Assembly: GCA_938085045.1 (NCBI GenBank)
Contig: CALKGI010000028.1
Location: 1-64,000, forward strand
Length of the DNA stretch: 64,000 nt
Reading direction: 5' to 3'
Origin: an uncultured Alteromonadaceae bacterium
GTDB taxonomy: Bacteria; Pseudomonadota; Gammaproteobacteria; Enterobacterales; Alteromonadaceae
Positions 53,192 to 63,616 of the stretch are shown piece by piece (positions within the stretch are counted from its first letter, which is position 1; each line of letters begins with the position of its first letter). Under the pieces are notes generated by a model that saw only the letters and a program-made list of their open reading frames with translations, was not told where the DNA came from and did not search any database. Position numbers and translations under genes: made by a program.

Positions 53192-53902
53192 TCACTTATT
53201 TTTTATTCCTTTAACTTTCTTTTGCAATGGCACGGCACATATCGTCCACACTGAAATACGTTCAATCCCCCTTTCTTTCAATACCTTACAAACTTCATTT
53301 AGCGTCGAACCCGTGGTTATCACATCATCAATTACACCGACATGTTTATAAATAGGACCTGTGTATTCAAACGCTTGCTTTACATTGGATTGCCTGTCTT
53401 TTTTATTTAATCCTGACTGAGCAGATGTTGATTTCACCCGGTTCAATGATTGCGTGTCTAGTGGGATATGGAGTTGTGTGCCAAGCACTTGTGCAATCAA
53501 TTTCGACTGGTTATAGCCTCTCATAAAACGGCGGTTGCGGTGAATTGGCATAGGCAAAATGGCATCGGGTGTATTTTCAGTAGAATTTTGGAGAAGGTTT
53601 TGCACTAATTTGAATAGTTGTTGAGCCATCAGCTCACCAAGCTGATGTTGTTCTTTGAATTTAAGGTCGGTGATCCATTGGTCAAACGGCCACTGGTAAG
53701 GGGCAAGGCTTATTAGTGAATCAAAACGGGGCTGTTTGATGCCTTGGCGGATGTCTGGTCTGAGTAAGAGGTTGTTAAACTGGCGATAGTCAAAATACTC
53801 CAAATCGTTGGCACAACAGTTACACAGGGCAATTTTGTTGTTAGTGATTAATCTACATAGCACACATCTATTGGGAATAAAGCGATTGAGTCGTACTGGC
53901 AT
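53192..53902 (-). CDS. comF: ComF/GntX phosphoribosyltransferase-like protein
   Basis: Protein of 236 residues. The N-terminus has a four-cysteine zinc-ribbon pattern (RCVLC, LCNCC), then double-strand region FDSLISLAPYQWPFDQWI, and the PRPP-binding loop VGVIDDVITTGSTLNE near 188-203. FMRGYNQSKLIAQVL is a ComF-family hallmark. ComF/GntX proteins support DNA uptake and utilisation. It is divergent from bioH, the usual arrangement. Confidence 0.9.
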   Translation of the reverse strand: MPVRLNRFIPNRCVLCRLITNNKIALCNCCANDLEYFDYRQFNNLLLRPDIRQGIKQPRFDSLISLAPYQWPFDQWITDLKFKEQHQLGELMAQQLFKLVQNLLQNSTENTPDAILPMPIHRNRRFMRGYNQSKLIAQVLGTQLHIPLDTQSLNRVKSTSAQSGLNKKDRQSNVKQAFEYTGPIYKHVGVIDDVITTGSTLNEVCKVLKERGIERISVWTICAVPLQKKVKGIKNK

Positions 53903-53974
53903 TGGAAGGTTTCCTTTCTAACATAAAATCCTTAAAATGCGTCTTTTGACAGTTATCTCACGGCGCATGTATTT

Positions 53975-54751
53975 ATGATAAGCAAGCAATCGAATAATGG
54001 CAAATATCCACTGGTTTTACTCCATGGTTGGGGTGTCAATAGTGGGGTTTGGGCGCAAGTTTTGCCTGAGTTGGAACGCAACTTTGATGTGCATTGTATT
54101 GACTTGCCCGGTTTTGGGTTTAACAATGCGGTAAGGTTGGGCGATTATAGCCTTAGCGCACTGGCTGATATTATCGCACCGCTGTGCCCGCAAAACAGTA
54201 TTGTGGCAGGTTGGTCTTTAGGTGGACTAGTTGCGAGTACCATTGCTTTGCAGTTTCCTGAAAAAGTTGCCTCGTTATGTCTAATCGCATCATCGCCATG
54301 TTTTGTCACCCAACCTGACTGGAAAGGCATAGAACCCAACGTATTACAGCAGTTTTCGCAGAGTTTGATTCTCAATGCAAAAAAAACCATAGAACGGTTT
54401 TTGGCGATTCAGTCGATGGGCAGCGAAAGTGCCCGAAAAGACGCTAAGTTATTGAAGCAAATCATCTTTGATCAGCCTTGTGCTGACATTGAAGCGTTGA
54501 TAGGCGGTTTGAAAATCTTAGAAAACAGTGATTTACGCTTGAGGCTTAACACCTTGAAAATGCCAATTAAAGGCATTTATGGTCAGCGTGATACGCTAGT
54601 GGCAGAGGCTTCAATTGCCAAGTTAGCGGGGGCGTTACCTGATTTTGAATATCGAGTGTTGGACAAAGCTTCACATGCCCCGTTTATCTCGCATCAGCAG
54701 GATTTTGTCAATTGCTTTGAACAGCTGCATTTGCCACTGGCTTTAATATAA
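53975..54751 (+). CDS. bioH: Pimeloyl-ACP methyl ester carboxylesterase BioH
   Basis: Alpha/beta hydrolase of 258 residues (E. coli BioH 256) that removes the methyl ester from pimeloyl-ACP to end the first stage of biotin synthesis. LVLLHGWGVNSGVW gives the oxyanion region, GWSLGG (about 79-84) the nucleophile, IYGQRDTLV the acid and KASHAPFISH the His. The position beside comF and nfuA supports the call over other esterases. Confidence 0.9.
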   Translation: MISKQSNNGKYPLVLLHGWGVNSGVWAQVLPELERNFDVHCIDLPGFGFNNAVRLGDYSLSALADIIAPLCPQNSIVAGWSLGGLVASTIALQFPEKVASLCLIASSPCFVTQPDWKGIEPNVLQQFSQSLILNAKKTIERFLAIQSMGSESARKDAKLLKQIIFDQPCADIEALIGGLKILENSDLRLRLNTLKMPIKGIYGQRDTLVAEASIAKLAGALPDFEYRVLDKASHAPFISHQQDFVNCFEQLHLPLALI

Positions 54752-54869
54752 CCAATGGTGCTAAAATAGGCTGATTAGAGAGATTTTTTGGCTAAGAATG
54801 ATCTTTCAATTTAGGTCTTTATGGTTAATAATTAGACTAATTGAATTATCTTTTATTTTGGGGGCATGT

Positions 54870-55145
54870 ATGGACATCGGATCGAGCTTTTCGTCGGGCC
54901 TACAAGGGTATCAACAAGCGTCAAATCAGATTTCGCAAGAAACGCAAAACATTAACCGTCAGACGTTGGCAGAGCCATCATCTGAACAGCAGGCACAAGC
55001 CGCTGAACAACCGGCGCCACCACCACAATCTTTAGCAAGTTCGGTGGTTAATTTAACCAGTGAGTTGGGCAATGCCCAAGCCAATGTTCGTTCGATAGAA
55101 ACTGCCGATGAAGTGCTTGGTAGTGTTATCGACATCCGGGTTTAA
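54870..55145 (+). CDS. Small partner of the SprA-type protein
   Basis: Protein of 91 residues from the ATG at 54870 (GGGGG 5 bases upstream); the upstream frame from 54798 is set aside. The N-terminus MDIGSSFSSGLQGYQQAS looks like a short export or rod-type helix; the middle is Gln/Pro-rich (EQQAQAAEQPAPPPQ) and the end ETADEVLGSVIDIRV is helical. Similar small proteins sit next to SprA-type genes in other gammaproteobacteria (recollection, not checked). Its function is unknown. The SprA-type gene follows 25 bases later. Confidence 0.65.
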   Translation: MDIGSSFSSGLQGYQQASNQISQETQNINRQTLAEPSSEQQAQAAEQPAPPPQSLASSVVNLTSELGNAQANVRSIETADEVLGSVIDIRV

Positions 55146-55170
55146 AACTTTAGAGTTTTTTTAATTATTT

Positions 55171-56232
55171 ATGAATATAGTTACGCCATACCCAACGAAT
55201 ATCCCAATCAACACGGTCAACGTGACGACCGAGTCTGCCCGTCGGGATAATCAACTGCGCGAAGTGATTACCAAACCTTCGGCCGTTGAAGCGGGTGTTG
55301 CAGAGCGTGGCGTAGCCTCTGAACACGACAAATCTAAATCTCCCCAACAAAATCAAAACAGTGTCGAAGTCAATTTAAGCAAAGGCGATGAGCACCAGAA
55401 AATTGGTGAGCGTGGTCAGGGCGAAAAAGACCAAGGTCAAGATAAAGAAGAGCAAAATAAAGAACAGCAGCAACAACAAGCAAATAAGCAACTTGAACGC
55501 GCTGAAGCTAAACAAGTTCAACAAGACCAGCAACAGGTTCAAGAGTTAAGAAGTCGTGATGCCGAAGTTAAGGCGCATGAGCAAGCTCATGCCGCTGCTG
55601 GTGGCCAATATGCTGGTAGCCCAACCTACGAGTTCAAACGTGGCCCTGATGGTAACAATTATGCTGTTGGCGGCGAAGTTTCTATTGATGCATCGGCAGT
55701 AGGAGGCGACCCAAGAGCCACTATCGATAAGATGCGTCAGGTTCGTTCTGCTGCATTAGCCCCAGCAAGCCCATCTAGTCAAGACAGAGCTGTTGCGGCG
55801 CAAGCTGCACAAGTCGCCAGCGATGCCAGAGCAGACGAAATTGACCAAGCCAATGAGGCCCTAAAAGCTAAAGAACAAGCTAAGGAAGAGAAAACAGCTG
55901 AGGCTGGTGAGGCTGAAACAGCAGCTAAGGCAGAAAAAGCAAAAAATGCGCAAAGTGCTAACGAAACAGGCCCAGTTGCTGACCCGTTTGGTTTATTGGG
56001 TGATGACGAAGATAACGCTCAAGGCGGACAGCAAATTGGTTCGGCGAAAAGTGTTGGTGAAGTCTTTGGCACCTCAGGTCTAGCGGGCGGTGAAAATCGC
56101 GACCAAATCAATTTTAATCGTTTGGCAGCAGAGCAACGTAATAGCGAAGTGGTTGCCCGAGCTGCACGAGTCCAAAGTTTTTATTCTGCCTCTACCGTTC
56201 CCCGCTCTGGCGGTTTCTCTTCGTTTGCTTAG
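55171..56232 (+). CDS. SprA-family putative metalloprotease
   Basis: Protein of 353 residues of the SprA-related family. Residues 40-125 are a Lys/Gln/Glu coiled stretch ([20 protein letters not shown]). The core follows: HEQAH at 136-140 (HExxH zinc motif), [30 protein letters not shown] and [20 protein letters not shown]. The C-terminus is Ala/Glu-rich. No signal peptide is present. Proteolysis is inferred from HExxH only. It forms a unit with the 91-residue protein upstream. Confidence 0.8.
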   Translation: MNIVTPYPTNIPINTVNVTTESARRDNQLREVITKPSAVEAGVAERGVASEHDKSKSPQQNQNSVEVNLSKGDEHQKIGERGQGEKDQGQDKEEQNKEQQQQQANKQLERAEAKQVQQDQQQVQELRSRDAEVKAHEQAHAAAGGQYAGSPTYEFKRGPDGNNYAVGGEVSIDASAVGGDPRATIDKMRQVRSAALAPASPSSQDRAVAAQAAQVASDARADEIDQANEALKAKEQAKEEKTAEAGEAETAAKAEKAKNAQSANETGPVADPFGLLGDDEDNAQGGQQIGSAKSVGEVFGTSGLAGGENRDQINFNRLAAEQRNSEVVARAARVQSFYSASTVPRSGGFSSFA

Positions 56233-56344
56233 TTAATAATCCTCCTTTCAACTTTCACCTCTTATCTTTTTTGACCTCTAGCTACTTTTGACCTCAAGTT
56301 ATTTTTGATCTTCCGCAGATAAGATACTACCGTTAATACAAACT

Positions 56345-56368
56345 AAAATGGCCCCGTAGGGCCATTTT
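56345..56368 (+). terminator. Terminator between the SprA-type gene and tex
   Basis: A perfect 10-bp stem AAAATGGCCC (56345-56354) with GGGCCATTTT (56359-56368) and a CGTA loop, with T runs on both strands; it can end transcripts of the convergent genes on either side. Confidence 0.85.
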
Positions 56369-56447
56369 GCATTTGTTATATCAAATCTATTCAATAACGG
56401 GTTTTATTAGTGACAAATATAAGACTCGCTATTCAATCTCACTAGTA

Positions 56448-58856
56448 TTATTTTTTCATCTTGGCAAAGGCATCGGCAAAAGCGTTACCCATAGCCGCAT
56501 TTTGCGCAGGTTGTTTGGCCTTGGGCTTGCCTTGGCTCTTACCGTTGTGTTGATGCTTTCCTTGAGGCCTATTAGAGTGTTTGTTATCACCCTTGCCACT
56601 ACTATTAGATGAATCACTGGTTGAGTTGTTATTCGAGCCTTGTGCAGGTGGTTGCTCGCTCATTTTCATGGTTAGGTTGATACGCTTACGCTGTGCATCG
56701 ACTTCTAATACCTTAACTTTGACAATATCCCCCGCTTTGACCACTTCTCTTGGGTCTGAGACAAACTTTTCAGTCAGTGAAGAGATATGAACCAAACCAT
56801 CTTGATGGACACCAATATCAACAAAAGCACCAAAATTTGCTACGTTGGATACCACCCCTTCGAGCATCATGCCGGGTTCTAAGTCTTTTATCGATTCAAC
56901 GCCGTCTTTGAAAGAGGCTGTTTTGAACTGTGGCCTTGGGTCTCTTCCGGGTTTACTTAGCTCGCTGATAATATCGGTCACGGTAGGAATACCAAAAGTA
57001 TCATCACTGAACTGTGCAGGCTCTAGTGACTTTAAGAAACTCTCGTTGCCGATGACGTCACTGATGTTCATTTTATGTTGGCTGAGCATTTTCTCAACCA
57101 CCACGTAACTTTCTGGATGAACGCCAGAGCCATCTAGTAGGTTTTCACCTTCGCGAATACGTAAAAAACCTGCGCATTGTTCAAAAGCTTTAGGCCCAAG
57201 GCGAGCGACTTTTTTCAGCGCTGTACGGTTGTTAAATTGGCCGTGCTCATCGCGATAATCAATGATATTTTGCGCCAGTGTTTTGTTTAATCCTGAAACC
57301 CGGCTTAGTAGTGCGGCGGATGCCATGTTCAAATCGACCCCAACGCTGTTCACACAGTCTTCAACGACTGAACCCAATGATTTGGCGAGGTTACTTTGAC
57401 TGACATCATGTTGATATTGTCCGACTCCAATGGCTTTGGCTTCAATCTTAACCAGTTCAGCTAGTGGGTCTTGTAAACGTCTGGCTATCGAGACTGCACC
57501 TCGAATAGACACATCTAAATCAGGAAATTCATTGGCGGCCAGTTCTGAGGCTGAGTAAATTGAAGCACCTGCCTCACTGACCATTACCTTGGCTATTTTT
57601 AACTCTGGATTGGCCTTGATTAACTCACCAGCCAATTTGTCTGTCTCTCTAGAGGCTGTGCCGTTACCAATAGCAATGAGTTCTACTTTGTGTTGACGAC
57701 AGAGGTTTGACAAGGTTCTGAGCGCTTTATCCCAATGGTTTTGTGGTGCGTGTGGAAAGATGGTGGCGTTGTCGCAGAACTTGCCTGTCTTGTCGACGAT
57801 GGCAATTTTGACACCAGTACGCAAACCTGGGTCTAGGCCCATGGTGTTTTTGGCACCAGCAGGCGCCGACATCAGTACGTCTTTAAGGTTCTTGGCAAAA
57901 ACGTCAATGGCTGCATCTTCGGCTTTTTCTTTAAGTAAAGCTAGCTGTTCGTTTTCAAGGTGACCGCTGATTTTCTTTTTCCATGCAGCTTGGACGCTCT
58001 GAGTTAACCAGTGTTTGTTGTCTTGATGGTTGACGGGCATACCCAAATGTTCTCGAATGGACTGTTCACAATGAGAAGCCAGAGCATTTTTATCTTCTTG
58101 GGGAGAGGCGCCGAGCTTAAGCGACAATACACCGGCATTACGACCACGAAACATGGCCAAGGCGCGATGGGATGGTACATTTTTCAGCTTTTCGTTGTGC
58201 TCTAAGTAATCTCTGAATTTATCTCCTTTGCCTTTATTCTTACCTTTTTCTTCAGTCTGGCCTCTGGCCTTACGACTGAGCAAATAACTATTTTGTACCA
58301 CATATTGACGCAGCTTGCCGAGTAAGCGTGCATCTTCGGCCAAGTGTTCAATAACAATTGACTGTGCACCTTCAAGTACCGCTTCGTTTGTTTCTAACCC
58401 TTTGTCGGCATCGATATATTGCGAAGCCAGCTGCTCTATTTCTGTTTGAGGGCGTGTTAAAGGTGCACTTAATAATTTGTCTGCCAATGGTTGCAAACCC
58501 GCTTCGATGGCGATTTGCCCTTTGGTACGGCGTTTAGGTTTAAATGGCAGATAGATATCTTCGAGCTGAGTTTTGTTATCTGCAGCGTTGATTTGCTGGG
58601 TTAAGGCGCCAGTTAATTTGCCTTGTTCTTTAATTGACTTGAGAATCACCTGGCGACGGTCGGCTAAGTCGCGCATGTATCCTAATCGCTGCTCTAGCAG
58701 TCGAAGTTGGGTGTCGTCCAGTCCGCCAGTGGCTTCTTTACGATAACGTGCGATGAAGGGAACGCTAGAGCCTTCGTCGAGCAGGCGAATGGCGGCATTA
58801 ATTTGTTCTTGTCCGGCGCTGATTTCCGCGGCAAGGTTTTGAACAATATTGGACAT
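56448..58856 (-). CDS. tex: Transcription accessory protein Tex
   Basis: RNA-binding transcription accessory protein, 802 residues. The N-terminal helix-turn-helix region [21 protein letters not shown] is the Tex hallmark; the YqgF-like domain is near 320-440 ([18 protein letters not shown]), the HhH region about 490-560, and the S1 domain about 650-725 ([29 protein letters not shown]). The last 75 residues are a Ser/Asn/Lys/Gln-rich tail. tex directly before greB is conserved in gammaproteobacteria. Confidence 0.95.
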   Translation of the reverse strand: MSNIVQNLAAEISAGQEQINAAIRLLDEGSSVPFIARYRKEATGGLDDTQLRLLEQRLGYMRDLADRRQVILKSIKEQGKLTGALTQQINAADNKTQLEDIYLPFKPKRRTKGQIAIEAGLQPLADKLLSAPLTRPQTEIEQLASQYIDADKGLETNEAVLEGAQSIVIEHLAEDARLLGKLRQYVVQNSYLLSRKARGQTEEKGKNKGKGDKFRDYLEHNEKLKNVPSHRALAMFRGRNAGVLSLKLGASPQEDKNALASHCEQSIREHLGMPVNHQDNKHWLTQSVQAAWKKKISGHLENEQLALLKEKAEDAAIDVFAKNLKDVLMSAPAGAKNTMGLDPGLRTGVKIAIVDKTGKFCDNATIFPHAPQNHWDKALRTLSNLCRQHKVELIAIGNGTASRETDKLAGELIKANPELKIAKVMVSEAGASIYSASELAANEFPDLDVSIRGAVSIARRLQDPLAELVKIEAKAIGVGQYQHDVSQSNLAKSLGSVVEDCVNSVGVDLNMASAALLSRVSGLNKTLAQNIIDYRDEHGQFNNRTALKKVARLGPKAFEQCAGFLRIREGENLLDGSGVHPESYVVVEKMLSQHKMNISDVIGNESFLKSLEPAQFSDDTFGIPTVTDIISELSKPGRDPRPQFKTASFKDGVESIKDLEPGMMLEGVVSNVANFGAFVDIGVHQDGLVHISSLTEKFVSDPREVVKAGDIVKVKVLEVDAQRKRINLTMKMSEQPPAQGSNNNSTSDSSNSSGKGDNKHSNRPQGKHQHNGKSQGKPKAKQPAQNAAMGNAFADAFAKMKK

Positions 58857-58945
58857 TAAGAAGAGACCTTTTTAAAGGGTAGGCAAATGTTAGAATCCAT
58901 ATAAATGGCGGCTGTGCAGCTAAATTTCAAGGCAATAGGTGCAAT

Positions 58946-59434
58946 TTATTCTGGTGCTTCAAACGAATGGTATTGAATTTGGTTGATAAACCACAATTTA
59001 AGGCCACAAGGCGTTTTTACTTCGACTTCATCATCGACCTGTTTACCAATTAAAGCGCGAGCCACGGGGGAGTCTATGGTGATATGATGATTTTTAGTGT
59101 CGATTTCATCAGTGCCAACAATGCGGTATTGCACTATTTCTCCAGCTTCGTTTTCAAGCTCAACCCAAGCGCCAAAAAATACTTTTCCGAGTTGTTCGGG
59201 CCCATGGTCGACAATTTTTAAGTCGTCTAATCGTTTGACCAAAAATCGAACCCTTCGGTCGATTGAGCGAAGTTCTCGTTTACCTTCTTTGTATTCTGCA
59301 TTTTCGCTTCGGTCGCCCAGTGCTGCCGCTTCACTGACGGCTTGGGTGACTTGGGGTCTTTTGACTTTCCAAAGGTATTTGAGTTCGTCGTCGAGTTTTT
59401 GCCAGCCTGCGCGGGTCACTAAATTGGTTTTCAT
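58946..59434 (-). CDS. greB: Transcript cleavage factor GreB
   Basis: Rescues backtracked RNA polymerase by stimulating RNA cleavage, 162 residues from the ATG at 59434 (E. coli GreB 158); an in-frame ATG at 59599 would add 55 non-conserved residues. The coiled-coil tip carries the acidic GDRSENAEYKEGK motif, then RRVRFLVKRLDDL. The C-terminal FKBP-like domain shows VFFGAWVEL and SPVARALIGK. It is divergent from ompR. Confidence 0.92.
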   Translation of the reverse strand: MKTNLVTRAGWQKLDDELKYLWKVKRPQVTQAVSEAAALGDRSENAEYKEGKRELRSIDRRVRFLVKRLDDLKIVDHGPEQLGKVFFGAWVELENEAGEIVQYRIVGTDEIDTKNHHITIDSPVARALIGKQVDDEVEVKTPCGLKLWFINQIQYHSFEAPE

Positions 59435-59627
59435 TGGAGTTGGATGGCTTGTAAATAAAGTTAGATAAAATGGTAAATGAATTATTGGCAATTCGCAATT
59501 GTTGCGGGCGGGGTTTTTGAATGGACAAAAACATATTGTAACAGCAAATATCCACGGGGCTATTGCTTTTGCGGCGCAATAGCTTATATTTGTTCGCATA
59601 AGATAGGGTCACTAGAGCTGTTAAAAA

Positions 59628-60350
59628 ATGGGTAAAGAAACCACCAAGATACTTGTTGTTGATGATGACATGCGGTTACGTAGTTTACTGGAGCGTTATT
59701 TGGTCGAGCAGGGCTATATTGTTCGCTCAGCTGCCAATGCCGAGCAAATGGACAGATTGTTAGAGCGCGAAAATTTTCACATGATGGTACTCGATTTGAT
59801 GTTACCCGGAGAAGATGGTTTGACCATTTGTCGCCGTTTGCGCCAACAAGAAAATGAAATTCCCATTGTGATGCTCACCGCTAAAGGTGATGAAGTTGAC
59901 CGTATTATTGGCCTTGAATTAGGCGCTGACGATTACTTGCCTAAGCCGTTCAATCCAAGAGAGTTATTGGCTCGTATTAAGGCTGTATTACGTCGAAAAT
60001 CAGCAGATGTACCGGGTGCACCAACTGCTGAAGAGTCGGTTGTGACGTTCTCTACATATAGTTTGAATTTGGCTACTCGCGAAATGAAAAATGGTGATGA
60101 GCCGATGCCATTGACCAGTGGTGAGTTTGCGGTATTAAAAGCGTTAGTCACGCATGCTCGCGAGCCATTGTCTCGTGATAAGTTGATGAATCTGGCTCGT
60201 GGCCGTGATTATAGTGCTTTGGAAAGAAGTATTGACGTGCAGGTGTCTCGATTGCGCCGTATGCTCGAAGAAGACCCAGCTAACCCTCGTTATATTCAGA
60301 CCGTGTGGGGTTTGGGATACGTTTTTGTGCCTGATGGTTCTGCAACCTGA
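59628..60350 (+). CDS. ompR: Osmoregulatory response regulator OmpR
   Basis: Response regulator of 240 residues (E. coli OmpR 239). Receiver: [19 protein letters not shown], phospho-Asp in [11 protein letters not shown] (about 56), [20 protein letters not shown]. The C-terminal winged helix shows [13 protein letters not shown] and [18 protein letters not shown]. Its TGA overlaps the envZ ATG by one base. It controls porins and envelope genes in response to osmolarity. Confidence 0.95.
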   Translation: MGKETTKILVVDDDMRLRSLLERYLVEQGYIVRSAANAEQMDRLLERENFHMMVLDLMLPGEDGLTICRRLRQQENEIPIVMLTAKGDEVDRIIGLELGADDYLPKPFNPRELLARIKAVLRRKSADVPGAPTAEESVVTFSTYSLNLATREMKNGDEPMPLTSGEFAVLKALVTHAREPLSRDKLMNLARGRDYSALERSIDVQVSRLRRMLEEDPANPRYIQTVWGLGYVFVPDGSAT

Positions 60351-61669
60351 TGGGTTTATTGCCCCGCAGTACGTTTGGGCAAACGGTTTTACTGGTTGGT
60401 GTGCTGTTGTTCATCAACCAGGTCTTCTCTTACATGACCGTTACCGCCTATGTTGTTCGCCCCAATTATCAACAAACCATTCATTTGCTCGCCAAGCAGG
60501 TTAAAGTCCTATTTCTCAATGTCGACCTCGGCGATGAAAAACTCAATAATCAATTAGGCCAGCGTTTTTTCGAAGCGACCGGCATTACTGTCTACGACAA
60601 AGAAGAAGCGGCAAACCAAGGCGTTGAGCAAATGCCATATTATTGGGTTTTTTCTGATGAAATGTCGGCGCAACTTGGCGGTAAAGCCGAGGTACGTATC
60701 TCGCAAGGCAAAGAATATGTATTTTGGATTAAACCACCTGAGCACATGTTGCCTGAGGGCATGACCGAGGTTTGGGTTAAGGTACCATTTGTCGATTTGG
60801 ATGAAACAGATTTATCGTTATTGACTGTGTTTTTGATTGCCATCGGTGTGCTTAGTGTTATTGGTAGTTGGGTATTTATCCGCCAAATTAATGAACCACT
60901 TAGAGAGTTGCAAATAGCAGCAGAGCAGGTCGGTCAAGGAGAGTTTCCTGAACCTGTTAGAGAATCGGGTACTACCGAGACGGCACAGGTGATTCGGGCA
61001 TTTAATCAAATGTCTACAGGCATTCAAGAATTTGATAAAGACCGCGCTGTATTGATGGCTGGGGTGTCTCATGATTTGCGTACGCCGTTAACCCGAATTC
61101 GTTTGGCCACTGAAATGATGTCTTCAACTGAAGATTACCTTAAAGACGGTATTGTGGCAGACATTGACGATATGAATGCGATTATTGATCAGTTTATGGA
61201 TTATATCCGTCATCATCGTCAAGAAGATTTAGAGTCGGATGACTTAAATACGGTGATCAATGAAGTGGTTGCGGCCGAGAGTAATCAGCCGAGGGCAATA
61301 AGCTGCCAACTCGATGAAAGATTACCTCTGGTACCACTTAGAAGTGTCGCAATCAAGCGAGTACTCAGTAACTTGTTAGCAAATGCTCTGCGATATTCAC
61401 AAGGCGATATTGAGGTGCGCTCTGGTTTGGATAAAAAACGCAAGCGGATATACTGCACTGTGTTAGACAATGGCCCGGGCATTCCTGAAGAGGATGTTGA
61501 GCGTTTATTCCAACCCTTTACGCAAGGTGATATTGCCAGAGGCGGCGAGGGAAGTGGTCTGGGGCTTGCGATTATTAAACGTATTGTTGATCTACATTAT
61601 GGCGAAGTGACGCTAGTGAATCGTTCTGAGGGCGGCTTAGCTGCGACTATTTATTTACCTTTGAAATAA
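60350..61669 (+). CDS. envZ: Osmosensor kinase EnvZ
   Basis: Histidine kinase of 439 residues (E. coli EnvZ 450). TM1 about 8-35, periplasmic domain, TM2 about 160-180 ([20 protein letters not shown]), HAMP, the H-box [21 protein letters not shown] matching EnvZ exactly in the core, N-box LLANALRYS and G boxes DNGPGIP and GSGLGLAII. Coupled to ompR. It ends before the bidirectional hairpin at 61722. Confidence 0.95.
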   Translation: MGLLPRSTFGQTVLLVGVLLFINQVFSYMTVTAYVVRPNYQQTIHLLAKQVKVLFLNVDLGDEKLNNQLGQRFFEATGITVYDKEEAANQGVEQMPYYWVFSDEMSAQLGGKAEVRISQGKEYVFWIKPPEHMLPEGMTEVWVKVPFVDLDETDLSLLTVFLIAIGVLSVIGSWVFIRQINEPLRELQIAAEQVGQGEFPEPVRESGTTETAQVIRAFNQMSTGIQEFDKDRAVLMAGVSHDLRTPLTRIRLATEMMSSTEDYLKDGIVADIDDMNAIIDQFMDYIRHHRQEDLESDDLNTVINEVVAAESNQPRAISCQLDERLPLVPLRSVAIKRVLSNLLANALRYSQGDIEVRSGLDKKRKRIYCTVLDNGPGIPEEDVERLFQPFTQGDIARGGEGSGLGLAIIKRIVDLHYGEVTLVNRSEGGLAATIYLPLK

Positions 61670-61721
61670 GCCTACGGCTTTTTTGAAAAAGCTATTGCTT
61701 TAACCTTCTGTCATTAGACAT

Positions 61722-61749
61722 AAAAAAGGCTCCAAAAGGAGCCTTTTTT
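61722..61749. terminator. Terminator between envZ and pckA
   Basis: Stem AAAAAAGGCTCC (61722-61733) with GGAGCCTTTTTT (61738-61749) around AAAA. T runs on both strands make it work for both convergent genes. Confidence 0.9.
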
Positions 61750-61764
61750 GCATTGAGGAAGTTA

Positions 61765-63303
61765 TTAGTGCTGAGGACCAGCAGCAACAATCTCGTCAGA
61801 AACCTCATATTTTACAAAGTTTTCAGTGAAATCTTTGGCTAGGTTCAAAGCATATTCGTGATACTTGTCTTTGTCTACCCAAGTGTTGACAGGGTTTAAC
61901 AGCTCTGTGTCTACACCAGACACGGCTACTGGTACGTCAAGGTTCAAGATATCAATGTGCTGTGTTTCAACGTCAGCCAATTCACCTGATACGATAGCAT
62001 CAATAATTGCACGGGTAGTTGGGATGTCAAAACGTTTGCCGGTGCCGTATGGGCCGCCTGTCCAGCCGGTGTTAACCAGATAGACCTTTGAGTTAAATTC
62101 ACGTACTCGCTTCATTAACAACTCGGCATAAACGCCCGCAGGACGTGGGAAGAAAGGTGCGCCGAAACAAGTTGAGAATGTTGATTCGATGTCAGAAGTT
62201 GAACCGATTTCAGTTGAACCGACTTTGGCGGTGTAACCACTCAAGAAGTGATAAGCCGCGGCTTGTTCAGAAAGTACAGATACCGGAGGTAATACACCGC
62301 TAACGTCACAAGTCAAAAATACAACGGCTTTTGGTTCACCAGCACGATTTTCAATAATGCGTTTTTCGATGTGCTCAAGCGGGTAGGCGGCGCGTGAGTT
62401 TTTGGTCAGGCTGGTATCGGTGTAATCAACTTCACGCTGTTCGTCCATTACGACGTTTTCGAGGATAGTACCAAAACGGATCGCATTCCAGATAACAGGT
62501 TCGTTTTTCTGAGATAGGTCGATACACTTAGCGTAACAACCGCCTTCGATATTAAATACACTGCCAGGTGCCCAGCCATGTTCGTCATCACCAATCAGTG
62601 AACGTTTAGGGTCTGCTGACAAGGTTGTTTTACCAGTACCAGATAAACCAAAGAACAAAGTGGTATCGCCATCATCACCAACATTTGCTGAACAATGCAT
62701 AGGCAATACATCTTTTGCTGGCAACAGGAAGTTTTGCACAGAGAACATTGCTTTTTTCATCTCACCGGCGTAGCGCATACCAGCCAGTAAAACTTTGCGT
62801 TGGGCGAAATTAATCATCACTACGCCATCGCTGTTTGTGCCATCGCGTTCAGGCTTACAAACAAATGAAGGGACGTTCATGACCTGCCAAGTGGGTTTGT
62901 TTAATGCATTCCAGTTTTGTGGAACGATAAACAAGTTACGGGCAAATACATGATGCCAAGCTGTTTCGGTGGTGACCGTCATTGAAATGGTGTGCTCTGG
63001 ATCAGAACCTACTTCAAGTGGCGATACAAAATGATCGCTATCTTGAACATAAGCTTCAACTCGGGCCCACAGGGCGTCAAATTTTTCAGCGTCGATTGGT
63101 TGGTTGACGTTGCCCCATTGAATATCGTTTTGAGTACTGTCTTCCTGCACGATGAAACGATCTTTGGGAGAACGTCCAGTGCGGCGTCCAGTCTCGGCTA
63201 CAAATGCGCCATTGGCGGCAATTTTGCCTTCTTCTCGACGAACGGCATGTTCAATCAATTCAGCTACTGATAGATCGACATAACGAGTTGCGTTCGATGT
63301 CAT
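61765..63303 (-). CDS. pckA: Phosphoenolpyruvate carboxykinase (ATP)
   Basis: Converts oxaloacetate and ATP to phosphoenolpyruvate, first step of gluconeogenesis, 512 residues. [16 protein letters not shown] (about 227-242) is the P-loop, GDDEHGW the metal/oxaloacetate region, and [13 protein letters not shown] the C-terminal adenine region, as in ATP-type PEPCK. pckA next to the ompR-envZ pair is a common gammaproteobacterial order. Its promoter region has a perfect dyad at 63393. Confidence 0.96.
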   Translation of the reverse strand: MTSNATRYVDLSVAELIEHAVRREEGKIAANGAFVAETGRRTGRSPKDRFIVQEDSTQNDIQWGNVNQPIDAEKFDALWARVEAYVQDSDHFVSPLEVGSDPEHTISMTVTTETAWHHVFARNLFIVPQNWNALNKPTWQVMNVPSFVCKPERDGTNSDGVVMINFAQRKVLLAGMRYAGEMKKAMFSVQNFLLPAKDVLPMHCSANVGDDGDTTLFFGLSGTGKTTLSADPKRSLIGDDEHGWAPGSVFNIEGGCYAKCIDLSQKNEPVIWNAIRFGTILENVVMDEQREVDYTDTSLTKNSRAAYPLEHIEKRIIENRAGEPKAVVFLTCDVSGVLPPVSVLSEQAAAYHFLSGYTAKVGSTEIGSTSDIESTFSTCFGAPFFPRPAGVYAELLMKRVREFNSKVYLVNTGWTGGPYGTGKRFDIPTTRAIIDAIVSGELADVETQHIDILNLDVPVAVSGVDTELLNPVNTWVDKDKYHEYALNLAKDFTENFVKYEVSDEIVAAGPQH

Positions 63304-63616
63304 GTGAGGGTGCTCCTTGAAACGGGCTGTAATTAGTGGTTAATAGCAGGTTAAAATATGATGCTAATTTTGCGCGCCATTTTACAGTAAATGATCATAA
63401 TGATCGACTAGTATTCCGCCATTATTTCATATAACTAAATTGTATGCAAAAACAATTTAATTTGTTCAAGAGGTGGTCAAATAAGGAGTGGGGTGATGTA
63501 AGCTTTTTGTTGTTGTTTTTAGAGGTTGAAGTTCATCAGTTATGTTTATTTAGGTCAATAAAAAGCCCGGCAGGTGCCGGGCTTCAATTTGTTAAGTGTT
63601 ACGTTAAGGTTAAACC
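63304..63616. other. pckA promoter region and hairpin
   Basis: 313 bases without a gene. It holds GATCAT-A-ATGATC (63393-63405), a perfect dyad about 90 bases upstream of pckA that might be an operator, and the terminator at 63563. A small dyad TAAGGTT-A-AACCTTA spans 63605-63619 at the end of the neighbouring gene. Confidence 0.5.
63563..63584 (-). terminator. Terminator of the surface-protein gene
   Basis: Stem AAGCCCGGCA (63563-63572) with TGCCGGGCTT (63575-63584); on the minus strand it is followed by TTTTT ATT. It lies 33 bases after the stop at 63617. Confidence 0.85.

Noticed and set aside
59435-59599. 55-residue N-terminal extension of GreB
   Set aside because: The coding match and family length begin at the ATG at 59434.
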